From Archivesica marissinica (lineage: Eukaryota > Mollusca > Bivalvia > Venerida > Vesicomyidae), in contig CM026404.1 of NCBI GenBank assembly GCA_014843695.1, forward strand, positions 58,391,931 to 58,455,930: a stretch of 64,000 nt of DNA. The letters are read 5' to 3'. Within the stretch, counting starts at the first letter, position 1, and each line of letters begins with the position of its first letter. Positions 20,862-32,661 of this stretch are shown in pieces. The position numbers were made by a program, and so were the translations under genes. The notes under the pieces are model-generated. The model saw nothing but the letters and a program-made list of their open reading frames with translations, searched no databases and was not told the DNA's origin.

Positions 20862-22077
20862 GTTTATTTGTTACTTCGTGTTTCATTTCAAGCGTCTACA
20901 CATGTGAACACAATTCAGCCCTCATTAGTGAGCCCTCATTTGCAGCAAACATTAAATATTGCAAACACTATTTATAATAATTAACTCCCCTTATAATTTT
21001 CCATTATTATGACAATCTCATTAATCGACAAAAGATCCGGGTATAAAACAATGAAATTACAATTACAGACAATAGCATATTGGGTAGAGAATATCTAGCC
21101 AACTTGGCAATGAGACCCTATATAATTAGGTATAGGTACATAGCATTGTGTAATTGCTATAACAGATCACCACATATGACACTAGGTAATCTGCCCGTCG
21201 CTCATATGGGCAACCGGTATCTACGTTAAATAAATTTAAATAAAAAAATGTGTACACTTTCACCACTACCACAAGTACTATTCTACATTCTGTGGTTTTC
21301 GAAGGGGTGGTCGTAAGTTGGCTAAGTGCATGGTCCACCCAGGCCAAGATAGAGAGTCATACTTGGTGTCACTTAGCAGCTAGTATACCAGGCTACATAT
21401 GTATACCCGGTATTGTGGGGTCACATCGCCTACTTTGTTCGCTATTTAGTACCAAAGAAGCCAGGCACCGTAATTCTGTGGTTTTCGAAGGGGTGGTCGT
21501 CAGTTCACTAAGTGCGTTTTTTTTAATTTCCCACTAAAGGCACACCGGCCCCACCCCCTACTCTGAAGGTTATTTGGTGGTGAATGTTGCACTGACATCT
21601 GCATTTATAATATGGTGTATATTTGTCACCAAATAGTATGCAAATATTCTAAAATTTTCCAAAATGCAGCTAATATTTTGTATTTTAATATTTAGAAGTC
21701 ATTTTCACTATTGCTGACAATACCTACTCAGCCAATTAGTTCATGTATCAATAACAGTTAAACTCTTAAGGGCGTTTTCAACCAATCCCAGACCACTGTA
21801 TCAATGACACCGTTTGACCTAAAATTACCATTTTCTTAATGACGACCAGCTTTTTTGGCGCACTGTTAAATTACACCGTTTTACGAGACGGGCGATAACT
21901 CTTCACATGTCCGGTTCTTAATGTTTACTGGAACTAAATGGTAGCCACTGTTGGCGGCTAGCTTGTGTTTATCGTCTACACACCCAGATCGAATAAAGCA
22001 CATACAACCGAAAATAGCTTTCTTGTCCAACAAGCATAATTATGTACCCCAAAGTTTATGGATTTGATCAATTCAGT
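20862..22077. other. C1D 5' flank; no coding sequence recognised
   Basis: Should contain the C1D 5' UTR and promoter (minus strand). A SINE A tail fragment lies at about 21190-21240. GTGGTTTTCGAAGGGGTGG occurs twice (about 21291 and 21478), a direct repeat around 188 bp apart. No TATA or initiator could be chosen with confidence. Confidence 0.5.
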
Positions 22078-22078
22078 C

Positions 22079-25000
22079 TTCTTCTTCTTCTTCTTCTTCT
22101 TCTTCTTCTTCTTCTTCTTCTTCTTCTTTGTTTAAGCAGCACTCCTTCACTTATGAAGATTAGGTGCTGGCGCCGTAATAAAATGTGTTAGTTAAGTGCT
22201 TGATCAGAAAGTGCTCATTAGAAAGGATACAGTGAATAGACATATTTTTAGATATATTTTTAAGTGTTTTTTATAAAACTATGTACATAATAGTGGCAAT
22301 TTATGCAAAGTATATTGGGGTAAGGACAGACACAGGGATCAGGGCCTTGAAGGCGTCCACTGTGTCTGCGGCATATATGGTGGGCGGTAGCATGTTCCAC
22401 TGAATGACGGCTCTAGGATAGAAAGAGTATTTGTACGAGTCTTTAGCTGCGTGTATGTGTTTGTAGGTATAGGTGTTACTGTGCCTGGTTCTGGGGTCTG
22501 AAGGAATAATTAGATTACAGGGTGGTTGGATGGCAACTACGTGGTGTATGATCTTATAAAACATGATGAGTCTGGTACGGATTCTTCGAATTTCCAAGGT
22601 GGGCCAGTTGAGGGTAGTGAGCATGTCAGTTACAGAACTTGTATTGTGGTAGCGGTTGGATGTATAGCGGGCTGCACGGCGGTGTACTTTTTCAATTTGA
22701 CTAATTTGGCTTTTGGTATGTGGGTCCCAAACAGAAGAGGAGTATTCTAGTTTGGGTCTGACGAGGGCTTTATAAGCATGGTCTTTTACTTTGGTAGAGT
22801 TGATTTTTAAATTTCTGCGGAGGAATCCTAATGACTGATTAGCTTTGCTTGTTATAGAGTTTATATGCTTATCCCATTTTAAGTTATTCTGTAAAGTGAG
22901 GCCTAAATATTTTGCATGTTCGACAATTTCAAGGGGGTGGTTGTGAAGTTTGTATGTAAATTTAACTTGGTTTCTTTTTTGTGTGACATTTAGAACATTA
23001 CATTTATCAGGGTGAAATTTCATGAGCCAATCCTGCTCCCATCTACCAGCAGCGTCTAGGTCAGATTGTAAGAGTTTTGCATCAGAAGTGTTGTTAATTT
23101 CTTTATATATAATGCTGTCATCTGCGAATAGTCTAAGGGTACTGTGATTGAGGTATTCAGGGAAGTCATTTATATAGATAAGAAAGAGGATAGGCCCCAT
23201 GACAGTGCCCTGGGGTACTCCGGATGTGACTGGTACAGTGTTTGATGTTCCCCTTCCAGGACAACTGTCTGGGTCCTATCTCTCAAGAAGTCAGATATCC
23301 AATGAAGAGCATTACAATTGATACCGTAGAATTGTAGTTTGTAGAGGAGGTGACGGTGAGAAACTTTGTCAAATGCTTTCACAAAATCCATAATGATGAC
23401 GTCGGTTTGAATATGTTTGTTGTTAGATTCCGTTAGGTTTTGGAGAAATGAAATTAGCTGTGATTCGCAGGAACGGGAAGATCGAAAGCCATGTTGTAGA
23501 TCATAGAGGATATTATTGTTTTCTAGGTGTGACATTACATTACTTGAGATAATATGTTCGAGGAGCTTGCAACAAATACATGTGAGTGAAATTGGTCTGT
23601 AATTGATCGCATCATGCTTGTCGCCTTTTTTAAATACAGGACATACATTTGCGTGCTTCCAGTCTGTAGGGATTTCGCCAATTCGATTTATGAAAAATAT
23701 TGGTAAGAATTGGTGATATGGAGGCACTACATTCTTTTAAGATTTTACTTTGTATTTTGTCCGGTCCAGCGGCTTTATGTGGTTTGATATTTTTCAGTAA
23801 CTTTTTAACTCCATTTTCAGTGATTGAGATGTCTTTCATTTGTGGATGAGGGCTTGGGCCTTTGTCAGGTATATCGTCATTTGTGACAGGGGTAAAAGCT
23901 TTTTGGAATTGTTTATTGAGTATGTTGGATTTATCGGTTGCGGTTGATTTGAGAATGCCGTTCTCTCGGAGGGGGGGGTATAATTTGACTTTCAGTTTTT
24001 TGGGTTTTTATGTACGAGAATAAGTTTTTTGGAGTTTTTGTGAAGGCTGGGCTATCTTGTTCCGGAATCGGTATGTCGAATATCATGTTTTCAATATATT
24101 TCCAATATGCCTGCCTTTGTTCTTTTTGAATTTCGCTTTTTAGGTGCTTCAGTTGATTATGGTTGTGGTTTTGTTTGCTTCTTGAGAATTTACGTCTATA
24201 GTTTTTCATTTTCTTTCTGAGTTCATTTGTTATCCAGGGAAGTTTGTTATCAGGTTTTATTAATTTAGTTGGAATATTTTTCGAGATGGAAGCTTGAAGA
24301 TCATTTTTAAATGTGTTCCAAATATAGTTGATATCTTGTGTGTTTTGAGTTTCTTGAATTTTCTGATATGTTTCTTCTAAGTCTAGATTGATTTTGTCCC
24401 AGTCTGCTTTAGAATACTTTAGTACTTCCCGTGGAGGGGATTTACAGCGACGTAGGGAGGTATTACGTTCAAGACATAGAATATCATGATCAGCTTCACC
24501 GATTGGGGGAATGGTTTCTAAATTATCTATAATGGACGGGTAGTTTGTGAGAATCAGGTCTAATGTTTTGTCGTTTCGAGTTGGTTTGTCTACAATTTGG
24601 TTCAGCGAGTGGTCTGCAATTATCTCTAAGAGTTCTTGATGATGTTTGATGTTAGTTTTGCCAGGGATTATGCTAGTAGTTTTCCAATCAATATTTCTGA
24701 GGTTGAAATCGCCACCAACTAAGATTACAGATCTTGAGTTAGGGGTTATCCTGCTAAGTGATAGGTTTAGTTGCTCAAGTGAAACTTCGTCATTTGGTTG
24801 CGGTCTGTAGAAAGAGATTAATAATTTTCTTGAGTTTTGGATAGTCAGCTCCACCCATACTATTTCGCAATTGGTCTGTAATTCTTTAACCTCAGAGCTT
24901 TGGAATTCATTTCTAACAGCGATAAGGACACCCTCATGGCTTTGGCCTTTTTTATTGGGTTGGCGATCCTTCCTGTAGACTGTGAAGTGATTTGCTGGAA

Positions 25001-25690
25001 ATAATTCATACGAAGAGACAGATGGGTCAAGCCAAGTTTCTGTTCCAATAACAATATCAGGGTTTATCGAGTCTATAAGGAAGTCAAGTTCAGGTTTTTT
25101 GTTTTTTAGTGATTGAAAATTTAGGCTTATGATTTTTAATGGTCGTTTGACGCTTTTTGTCTTTTGTTTGGGTTTGTTAGTATTCTGATTTCTTGGGCTC
25201 CTATGGGTATGGTTGTCTGACGTTGTTTTGTTTGCATCTGGTTTAGGGGATGAACAGGCAGTAGGTTTTCCGGGACTATCACAACTTAGAATTGAGAAGT
25301 TATTTGAAGATGTAATTGGATCATTTTGGAAGTATGTTTGTGAAATTTGGTAAACCACACTTGAGACAATGCCATGAGAGGTTACTGTTATCCATTAGAG
25401 CATACATTGTATTAGTCATCTGTCCTTGACAATTGATATGGTACCAGGTTCTGCAAGTCACATTCCAATGCTTTGGATTTCCAGGTGACTGCTTTGCCAC
25501 ATGTACCACAGGGCCATCTTGGCGTTCTAGGGCCCGGGTTTAGTTCGACTTGGTTTCCAAGTAACAGTTTGATGAGTAAGTGGTAGTTTTTGTCCGAAGG
25601 CGGTAGTATGTGATATGAAAACACACTGAATCTACACGATGGTTGGATGTGATGATCTGCTTGCGTACCCTCGCCACAATCAAAACATAT
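22079..25690 (-). mobile_element. CR1/Jockey-type LINE with 2A motif, PHD, endonuclease and RT; frameshifted
   Basis: Minus strand, read from about 25690 down to a (GAA)n tail at 22079-22128. In order: a 2A-like VELNPGP (25529-25561), a PHD-type finger (CGTCGK, WYHINC, WHCLKC; 25520-25340), an APE endonuclease (TETWLD, YRKDR, GGDFN, LDLILTN, ADHDIL; about 25150-24480), and a reverse transcriptase (VFKKGDKHDAINYRPISL, GFRSSRS, IIMDFVKAFDK, FADD; about 23840-23050). The C-terminal part ends with SFYPRAVIQWN and DTVDAFKALI. The frame is broken at about 25345, 23900, 23700 and 23200. The first frame lacks an ATG, so the 5' end is truncated or lost. Length and domain order are near full for the family. 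A relic, but recent enough to be largely readable. Confidence 0.92.
25529..25561 (-). other. 2A-like ribosome-skipping motif in the LINE N-terminus
   Basis: The minus-strand frame reads LGNQVELNPGP. The 2A consensus is D-V/I-E-x-N-P-G-P, and every position matches except the first D, which is Q here. 2A sequences are known at the N-terminus of APE-type non-LTR retrotransposons in several animals. The hydrophobic LLIKLL stretch directly upstream is also usual for 2A. Skipping would occur between the final G and P, releasing a short leader before the PHD finger. Activity without the D is uncertain. Confidence 0.7.
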
Positions 25691-25711
25691 AAGCGAAAGT
25701 TATGTGTGTAT

Positions 25712-26010
25712 GTGTTTTACATTTATTTATCGTCGCTACCGGTTGCCCATATGAGCGACGCCTCCTGAAGAGATCGCAGGTTCGATCCCCCGTCTGACCT
25801 AATAAAATTAACAGTCTTTCAGATGGGATGTTAAACCGAGGTCTCGTGTCGGTGCTGTAAACCGTGCAAGAAACCAGATGAGACTCTGGAATGGGTCTCT
25901 GTCTGTATCATTGCACTATCCTCCAACAATCTAAAATGACTAATCTCTCCAGGAGGCGTCGCTCATATGGGCAACTGGTAGCGACGATAAATAAACGTAA
26001 ACACACACTC
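25712..26010. mobile_element. Fold-back SINE A chimera
   Basis: The left 60 bp (TTATTTATCGTCGCTACCGG to CTCCTGAAGAGAT) are the inverted SINE A tail. They join directly to the box B (CGCAGGTTCGATCCCCC) of a forward SINE A body that ends with the same tail in forward orientation (GCGTCGCTCATATGGGCAAC). The result is a stem with about 55-bp arms. It abuts the LINE 5' end. Confidence 0.85.
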
Positions 26011-26177
26011 TGATTGTGGGAGGCAGGACGTACGCTGTTCTTGTACTGTTCTTAGTTTGCTCGATGATTGTTCTGTTATGTAATTTGGTACATGGTAGCT
26101 AGATGTAGATACGTATATAGTCTGGTATGATGCGAATCGAAGTCAATCACCGATATGTTATACCATAAAGAAAGAAA

Positions 26178-26367
26178 TTAACCCATTTAACACCAAGTAA
26201 CTGACATGGAATGGTTCATGATATTTTTAGACCAATAAATTAATATTAATATACATTACATTTGACAAGTTAATTTATAAAAACGGGTTATTTTGTCTAA
26301 AAATAGTAATATTACTGGCAAAAGGTGCAGATCCTGATGAAACGGCTCATAGAGTTGAAATGGTTAA
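26178..26367. mobile_element. MITE family T1, shortened copy
   Basis: TTAACCCATTTAACACC at the left and GAGTTGAAATGGTTAA at the right, TTAA at both borders. The right third of the full-length element (the GGCTCATCTGGATCTACAC arm) is deleted. Confidence 0.78.
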
Positions 26368-26565
26368 TAACAACATAAAAAACAATGCTCCATTAAAGTG
26401 TAAATGTTACAGTTCTTGTATTGGAAAGCAAAATTAAATTCTGTATTAACTACAAACGTTGGGACGTACCAACTGAGCAATAAACTACGTGTATGCACAC
26501 ATGTATGCCTATATTATCAAACGGCAAACACGAAAAAGATGGATACGTCCTCTACATATACCGTC

Positions 26566-26820
26566 TCCATGGCCTAGTGGTTAAGGCGTCCGCCTACGGA
26601 GCGCTGGAGATCGAAGGTTCGAATCTCGACAGGATTAGTTCTGATATGGCCGGTTGGTGAGCCGCCATCTAGTGAAATAATCGTTACCGATTGCCTACAA
26701 GCCTGGTACCTGGTATGCATGCATAGGATTCGGGAAGTACTGATGTTCATAAAAAAGAGGTGTCTCATAAGTCAGAAATGGCTGGCCCTTTAAATAGGGG
26801 TGACACTATAATAAACAAAC
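26566..26820 (+). mobile_element. tRNA-derived SINE family E
   Basis: Head CATGGCCTAGTGGTTAAGGC (box A) and GAAGGTTCGAATCTCG (box B), with a CCTACGG anticodon-like loop (ACG, arginine type). The tail has GGCCGGTTGGTGAGCCGCC and GGGGTGACACTATAATAAAC. A minus-oriented copy lies at about 41020-41260. Confidence 0.8.
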
Positions 26821-27027
26821 ACACTTTTATATATTAAACATTTTATATGGTGATCATTTCCAAGAAATATATTGTTAACTACTTAAGTATTAAATTAATA
26901 ATTGCACATTGTTATACACATGTACATACGATCATAAATAGCATGCACGTGCAACATCTAAACGTATTAATGAAGTTCTCAGTTTAATGCTACGGGTAAT
27001 TCTGTCACATAAAGCAGGAACCAGAAA

Positions 27028-27978
27028 CTATTTTCTGCGATTTTTGGCATAAACCAATGCAAGGTGCCAAAATGGAATCAACAGCGACACTAAGCTACAT
27101 TGGTCGAACACTACTTGAATGTTTGCCAAATAGCTGCCTTTAGAATATTTTGTTATTCCTCGTTTAGCTTCATATGTTGTCTGGCCTTGACATGCTATGT
27201 TGATATTCAAAAAAAAGAACCAAAACGACACTAATGTTCCTGCTAAACTTACGTACAGTAATATAAATATTCCGAGAAATCGTACAGGCGGGATCCTCCC
27301 TAGCAGGAGAGACCACATTGTTTTCCAAAATAAAGACAAGAATGTTTGTGGTCCGACAAATTGTATACCATAAAGAAAAGAAATATAGTTTACGAGTAGT
27401 AGCAATCCATATAATGTGCCTATCCCCATAAATAGAGTGAACATAATAAAATACTTGTAGTTGTCTTTGCCGATACAAACGCCCATAAAGAAACAATGAT
27501 GGTCTCTATTAACTACACATTTTTCACATAACGAGCAATGGTGTGCCCTGTCTGGAACGGGACAAATACAGATGTGACACACTTTGTCTGGTTTCCGGTT
27601 CCTGTCCTGCAACATTCCATTGTGTTTCTTGTTGATCTTCCGTTTCGAGGTACTAAAGCGGGACATTATTTGTGTTTCCTTTCCCGCTATTTTTGTATGC
27701 TGCGATACCATCACTTCCTGTTTGATTCCGGTTTCTGTGAGGATGCAATTTAGATAGTTCCCAACTACTGCAGAAAATGTGTACCAAATCCCTAGTCTGT
27801 GTATCATGATTGTCCAATCATCACCTTTGTAACATTCCGGTACAATATAGAAAAACGCCACGTGCGCCACCGTGACAATCATCGTCAAAAGATATACTGC
27901 ACAAAATATGTTCATAAACGCTTGAAAACGAACATGTTTTGATACTCCCTGTCGAAATAGTAATGAATACACAGCCAT
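27028..27978 (-). CDS. DHHC palmitoyltransferase, ZDHHC22/24-like, single exon
   Basis: An uninterrupted 316-residue frame from ATG at 27978. The cysteine-rich domain at residues 134-168 has CHIC, HHCSLCEKC and the catalytic DHHC at 159-162 (nucleophile C162), followed by FFMGVCIG. Hydrophobic segments at about 21-46, 58-80, 174-205 and 234-262 give the four-helix layout of DHHC enzymes with the active site in the cytosolic loop. A TTYE motif at 267-270 corresponds to the conserved TTxE after the last helix. The C-terminal pattern (QVVFDQCSLVSLLIPFW) resembles ZDHHC22, which has short N- and C-terminal ends. It transfers palmitate from acyl-CoA to cysteines of membrane-associated proteins. 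There is no intron and no poly-A tract or target duplication at the borders, so retroposition is possible but not shown. ZDHHC24 is the alternative. Confidence 0.93.
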   Translation of the reverse strand: MAVYSLLFRQGVSKHVRFQAFMNIFCAVYLLTMIVTVAHVAFFYIVPECYKGDDWTIMIHRLGIWYTFSAVVGNYLNCILTETGIKQEVMVSQHTKIAGKETQIMSRFSTSKRKINKKHNGMLQDRNRKPDKVCHICICPVPDRAHHCSLCEKCVVNRDHHCFFMGVCIGKDNYKYFIMFTLFMGIGTLYGLLLLVNYISFLYGIQFVGPQTFLSLFWKTMWSLLLGRIPPVRFLGIFILLYVSLAGTLVSFWFFFLNINIACQGQTTYEAKRGITKYSKGSYLANIQVVFDQCSLVSLLIPFWHLALVYAKNRRK

Positions 27979-29118
27979 GTTTTCTGTCGAGATGAACCGA
28001 TTTGAACTGACATGATTAAAAACAATGCAGTATATTCAGGGTGTATTTGATTGACATCTTCCTGTATCGATCTATATTCCTGGTATATCTTAAAGATTAT
28101 TCAGATTATCAAATATCATTTTGTATATAAATACACTTGGCATCGAGCATTGATCGGCGTTATATTCGTATTGCACATCACATTTACCATTAATATAAAA
28201 TCACATGGAATATGAAGCTACCATAAACTTTGAATGTACATATAGTCAGTCCATATTATTGTTTTTCTTCAACGGTTAAATACATTAATCCGAATATCAA
28301 AAAATAGCCCGGCCTTCATACCCAAATGTAATCTCCTTATCTGAAATCCCGAAAAGCACGTCGGGTTGTAGGTTTGTCAATAAACCTGGCAATAGTTTAT
28401 ACGAATAGTGTATGCGCCATTAAACATTTCATTACAACATTGTCATTTATAGCCTATAATACAATGCGGACACAGCTTTATCAGAAGAGCATGCTCGAGT
28501 GTTTAGTAGTACAGTAGAGGTGTATAAACACTCATTATAGTATGTAGATGCATTATTACGTGTCTTTAATCAATACCCATTTTGTTTACAAAAATAGATA
28601 CACGTACACATTGTATTTAAATTATTTTTACAACTATTTCAACTAGAATGCGAATCAACGAAAGGAGAGGAAATGTTGATTTAACCTTTTTTCTCTAAAC
28701 TTTATTTATTTTACAACGATTTCGAAGCAAGTTCTAATTTAACCTTATAATGAATCTATTTCGGTTTATACAATAGTTTGTTCTGTTTAGTTCCGAAATT
28801 AGATTATAACTATGCTATACAATTTAAACAGATAGAGCTGTGTTTACGTGTATACATAATTTATGGTAATCTACAACTCCAATACAGATAAGATAACATT
28901 GCATATGCTTACAATGACAGGTCGACATTATATAAGTACATTTAGTTGCAAAGATAGATACAAATAGATAGAACTTACATATATAATTAGAAACAAAGTA
29001 TTTATATTCGTACTACATACACCGGAACACATTGATACTTTTGGAAAAGGGCTGTTGCTAATGTTATCAAAACGTGTAGCCCAATCCCTTGAAAATGTCA
29101 TGTCTATTTGTGTTTTGT
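27979..29118. other. AT-rich 5' flank of the DHHC gene; nothing recognised
   Basis: No repeat family, coding exon or RNA gene was seen. A SINE D-like piece (TTTATTTATTTTACAACGAT) lies at about 28702-28733. Confidence 0.5.
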
Positions 29119-29460
29119 TGATTTTTGGAGGATAGTGCAATGATACAGGCAGATACCCAATCCAGAGTCTCCTCTGGTTCTTTTACGCGCACGGTGTACA
29201 TCACCAACATGAGACCTCGGTTTAACGTCCCATCTGAAAGACTTAATTTTATTATGGTCAGACGGTGGATCGAACCTGCAATTATCAGTCCAGCGTGTTA
29301 CTGGACTACAGGCCCGCCTGTTGTCATTTCTATGGAGATATAGGTTCGTTTACGTGCACGGTGTAAAGCACCGACACGAGACCTCGATTTAAAGTCCCAT
29401 TTGAAAGACTGTTAATTTTATTAGGGTCAAACGGGGGATCGAACCTAAGATTGTAATCCA
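29119..29460 (-). mobile_element. Two SINE A fragments in tandem
   Basis: The first (29119-29318) runs from TTTTTGGAGGATAGTGCAAT to the tRNA-like head. The second (29342-29450) restarts at GGTTCGTTTACGTGCACGGT and ends at GGGGGATCGAACCTA. Both minus-oriented. Downstream, 29461-30600 has no recognised gene; a GTAAGT-bounded frame at 29581-29907 (minus) is discussed under rejected items. Confidence 0.8.
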
Positions 29461-30619
29461 TTTTTACTGAAGTTAATCTGACGTGGTAATATTCATGTTA
29501 TTGCCGTATTTTGTGTGTAAACTGTGTTTAGAAACTCTGCTAACCACTGTGATGTAATGGTGGCAGCCATGTTGGTAAACTTACATCCGGGTCATTTGCA
29601 TAGTTACAAATGCTCGTTTGTGTTTATATTTCGAATCTAAAAAGTCAGTGAACGTTGACACGGTGTCTATGGGTTTTACCTCACGGAGGAAATTTGAGGT
29701 ACTAGTCATTAGAGTTAAAGCCTTCCTGTATTGATTTGAATCATAAATTATTGCAGACCCATTTAACTGTAGGCATTTTGCACTGTTTATTGGCCAATGG
29801 TTAGCGTTCGTTTTATCAGTACACAATGCGTAGAATTCTTTCCCAATGGGAATTGTACGGTCTGGAGTGTGCGATGTGCACCGCACACTGTGCAATGTGC
29901 ACCGCACACTGTGCAGCGTTAGACTGTGAATTGCACATTTTAAATTGTGAATCTCACAGTGGGCAGTCTGCAGGGTATATAAGCTCGATGTTCGACAATT
30001 TAGAGGAGGGGGGGGGTATATGAGGACATTATATAGGACGATTACAGTGACAAGAGTAACGTATCAAGCATGGTACCCGCCAATAATTGGAAAACCGTAA
30101 GAGTCTAATTGGTAACCATCATCTAACATCCATAATGACCCAATTCCACAGTCTTAACCCCAATACCACGCCAACTCCCGCCAGGACTATCGGGTTATGG
30201 AACAGTCTACCGACACTCATACAATAGTCCCAATCTGTCGACTTTTATTGTTGCAAGCATAATACAGACCAAAGTTGTCCATAATGCTACCATTGGGCAC
30301 TGAGAAAATGTAAAGTAATGTTTTCTCTCTCCAATTTACCGACTTTTTGACACCGGATAGTATATACAACTTTATTTTAGATCGATAGTAAAATGATGTT
30401 CTTACATCAGATTAAATGCTCTCGAGACATCATTCCTGGTGAAATCCATCGCCATGAGGGAGAGGTGAAGCAATGTGGAATTTATGTGAATTGCCGAACT
30501 CCGGGCAGTCTACATACGAAGCGAATGTGCGTCCTCTGCGTTATCACGACTTCCATATTTGTAGTTAATAATACGAGTCTACTGACAAAATTTAACGACA
30601 TTTTCCTACTATGGCATAG

Positions 30620-30765
30620 TGTTTTTTATCTTTTCGTTTATTTATCGTCGCCCACTGTTACGTGCATGATGTACAGCACCGACGGAGGGATCGAACCTGC
30701 GATCCCTAGATTACCAGTCCAGCGTGTTACCACTGGACTACAGATCCGTCTGTAAGTCGAATAGT
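30620..30765 (-). mobile_element. SINE A fragment
   Basis: TTTATTTATCGTCGCC at the tail joins directly to GTGCATGATGTACAGCACCG and the head (GATTACCAGTCCAGCGTGTT). About 100 bp of the middle is missing. An inverted SINE C piece (CCATCGCCATGAGGGAGAG) lies at about 30448-30500. Confidence 0.8.
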
Positions 30766-30999
30766 GTAATGTAAGGGTATTCCATTAAGTTGACCTAGTA
30801 ACCAAGATTTTGATACCATTTGAAAAACGTAGATGTTGTAATGATGCTACATACCAAACTTGGAAATAATCCTGTTGGTTTAAATATTTCCCAATGAATG
30901 AGAAAAATTAGTCAGTTACTGCCCCTGAATACTCCTACTCTTGTCTGTCCGATTATCACCAATTCAACCCAGGTTCGATCCTCGAACCAGGAAGTATGC

Positions 31000-31170
31000 A
31001 AGATGGTATGGTGGTCGCCAGATAGGACAGGTGGTTTTCTCCAGGTACTCCGGTTTCCTCCCACACGAATGACCACATTTACGCTTTCATCCGTGCCAAC
31101 GAGTGATTAATATAAGTAAATTAAAGTTGTTAAAATTTGCTTTGCAATCGTTGTAAAATAAATAAAGTTT
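31000..31170 (+). mobile_element. SINE family D fragment
   Basis: TGGTGGTCGCCAGATAGGAC, CTCCGGTTTCCTCCCACACG and a GTTGTAAAATAAATAAAGTT tail. Minus-oriented relatives are at 45285-45450 and 62215-62380; a further piece is at 36530-36740. They share box B-like text with other tRNA SINEs but are best recognised by the CCGGAGTACCCGG block. Confidence 0.75.
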
Positions 31171-31499
31171 TAACTTAAACCTTTCTCTTGATTGGTTTCC
31201 TGTTTTTATCGTTGTTTCCTTTGCACCACATGTTTTCCATTTGTATCAGTATTCTCGTCTTATAATTATGAAATTATTAAATCTCGACATATATCCTTTA
31301 GCATGTCCAATGGATACCTTATTGTAAAAATTGGTTCAATTAATTAACATGATTTTTTATAAAATTACATTTATCCTTACGCAACATCTGTTAAGACAAC
31401 AACAGTAAAAACAAAGGATTCCAACTAAAAGGACCAATAAACATTTCGGGATAAATCCGACTTTATGCATCAAGGGAGGTAATAGAAAAACCAGTAATG

Positions 31500-31745
31500 T
31501 CTCTCATTGATCTGGCGACCTAGTGTCTAATCCATTTCAACAAAGTAGGTAGGTGGCTGTATCCTATACACCAAATTTAGAAATAATCTGGTTGGTTTCA
31601 ATATTTTCCAATGAATTGATCTGGCGACCTAGTGTCTAATCCATTTCAACAAAGTAGGTAGGTGGCTGTATCCAACATACCAAATTTAGAAATAATCTGC
31701 TTGGTTTCAATATTTTCCTAAGAATGGATCTGGCGACCTGTGTTT
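31500..31745. repeat. Roughly 110-bp direct repeat, two and a half copies
   Basis: GATCTGGCGACCTAGTGTC followed by AAAGTAGGTAGGTGGCTGT recurs at about 31508, 31618 and 31726, with AAATTTAGAAATAATCTG between. The sequence around it (31170-32080) shows no gene. Confidence 0.8.
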
Positions 31746-32079
31746 TTTGTAGGTAGGTGGCTGTATCTTTTGTTTGTTGGTTTTTTTTTGTGGTTGGGTG
31801 GTGTCTAATCCCATTTCAAGGTAGAGGTTGCTGTATCCTCCTACACACCAACTTTGGACAAATTCCTACAATTGTTCATGAGAAGAAGTCGTTTGACAGC
31901 AACTGTTTGACAGTCGCCAGATACTACCACTTTTGTTGACCCAGTAGAATGACATCATAGCATTTAGTAAAACACATGATAATAATATAAAGAAACACAA
32001 GAAGTTAATGTGTAATTTATTACATGATTTTGAGATTTTCTTGTCGAAAATAAGACAACAGAATTATCTTTTTTATGCC

Positions 32080-32215
32080 TTCATCAGCACCATTTTGGGC
32101 TATATTGCCAGCGGGCAGGTTACCTAACAACACCTTTCCTGGGCAGGCTCCAGCGGTTAACCAGTACTTGGGTGCACCAACCTCCGTAAGAAACTGCCAA
32201 CTTTTTCATATAAAT
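32080..32215 (-). mobile_element. SINE B, head-deleted
   Basis: GCACCATTTTGGGCTATATT, GGGCAGGCTCCAGCGG and CAACTTTTTCATATAAATGA are present, but the tRNA-like head is absent beyond 32216. It sits about 450 bp past the CCNK stop codon. Confidence 0.82.
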
Positions 32216-32661
32216 GAGTATATATCTGGTGGAAGAAGCATTTTCCTCACCATGCATTGTTGTGATGAGCCAATTATTAGAAACACTGACTTTTTAAAAG
32301 CCAGCATCGAGCAAGATGGCTTCGTCTTATTAAAAAAATCGGACTCCAGTAGGACTCGAAACTCACAGCAGTAGACAGTGCAAGTCTTAAGGCAGTAATG
32401 TATGCGAGTTGTTCACACTATGTTACACAAACTGTCATGTGATTAACATCACTGAACAACGATATACATGGTTCATCACTGAACAAAGATATACATGGTT
32501 CAACCACTCGGAATGATTACCCCAAAAACTATTTTGGATTGTTCATGCAATGCCATTAACAAGCAAGTTTTTAAAACCAACAATGTATCACATTTAGATA
32601 TCCTCGTCTCGGACAGCTTCAAATCCACAAGGAACATTTCAACATGAACACATTTATAGCT

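Noticed and set aside
20400..20977. Plus-strand frames of 135 and 73 codons
   Set aside because: Antisense to C1D exon 1 (20721-20861), which has clear homology and splice sites on the minus strand.
29581..29907. Minus-strand frame with a GTAAGT donor at its end (NHWPINSAKCLQLNG, KPIDTVSTFTDFLDSKY)
   Set aside because: It looks partly protein-like, but it has no ATG at its start, no convincing acceptor, no recognised family and no partner exons. Left as unproven.
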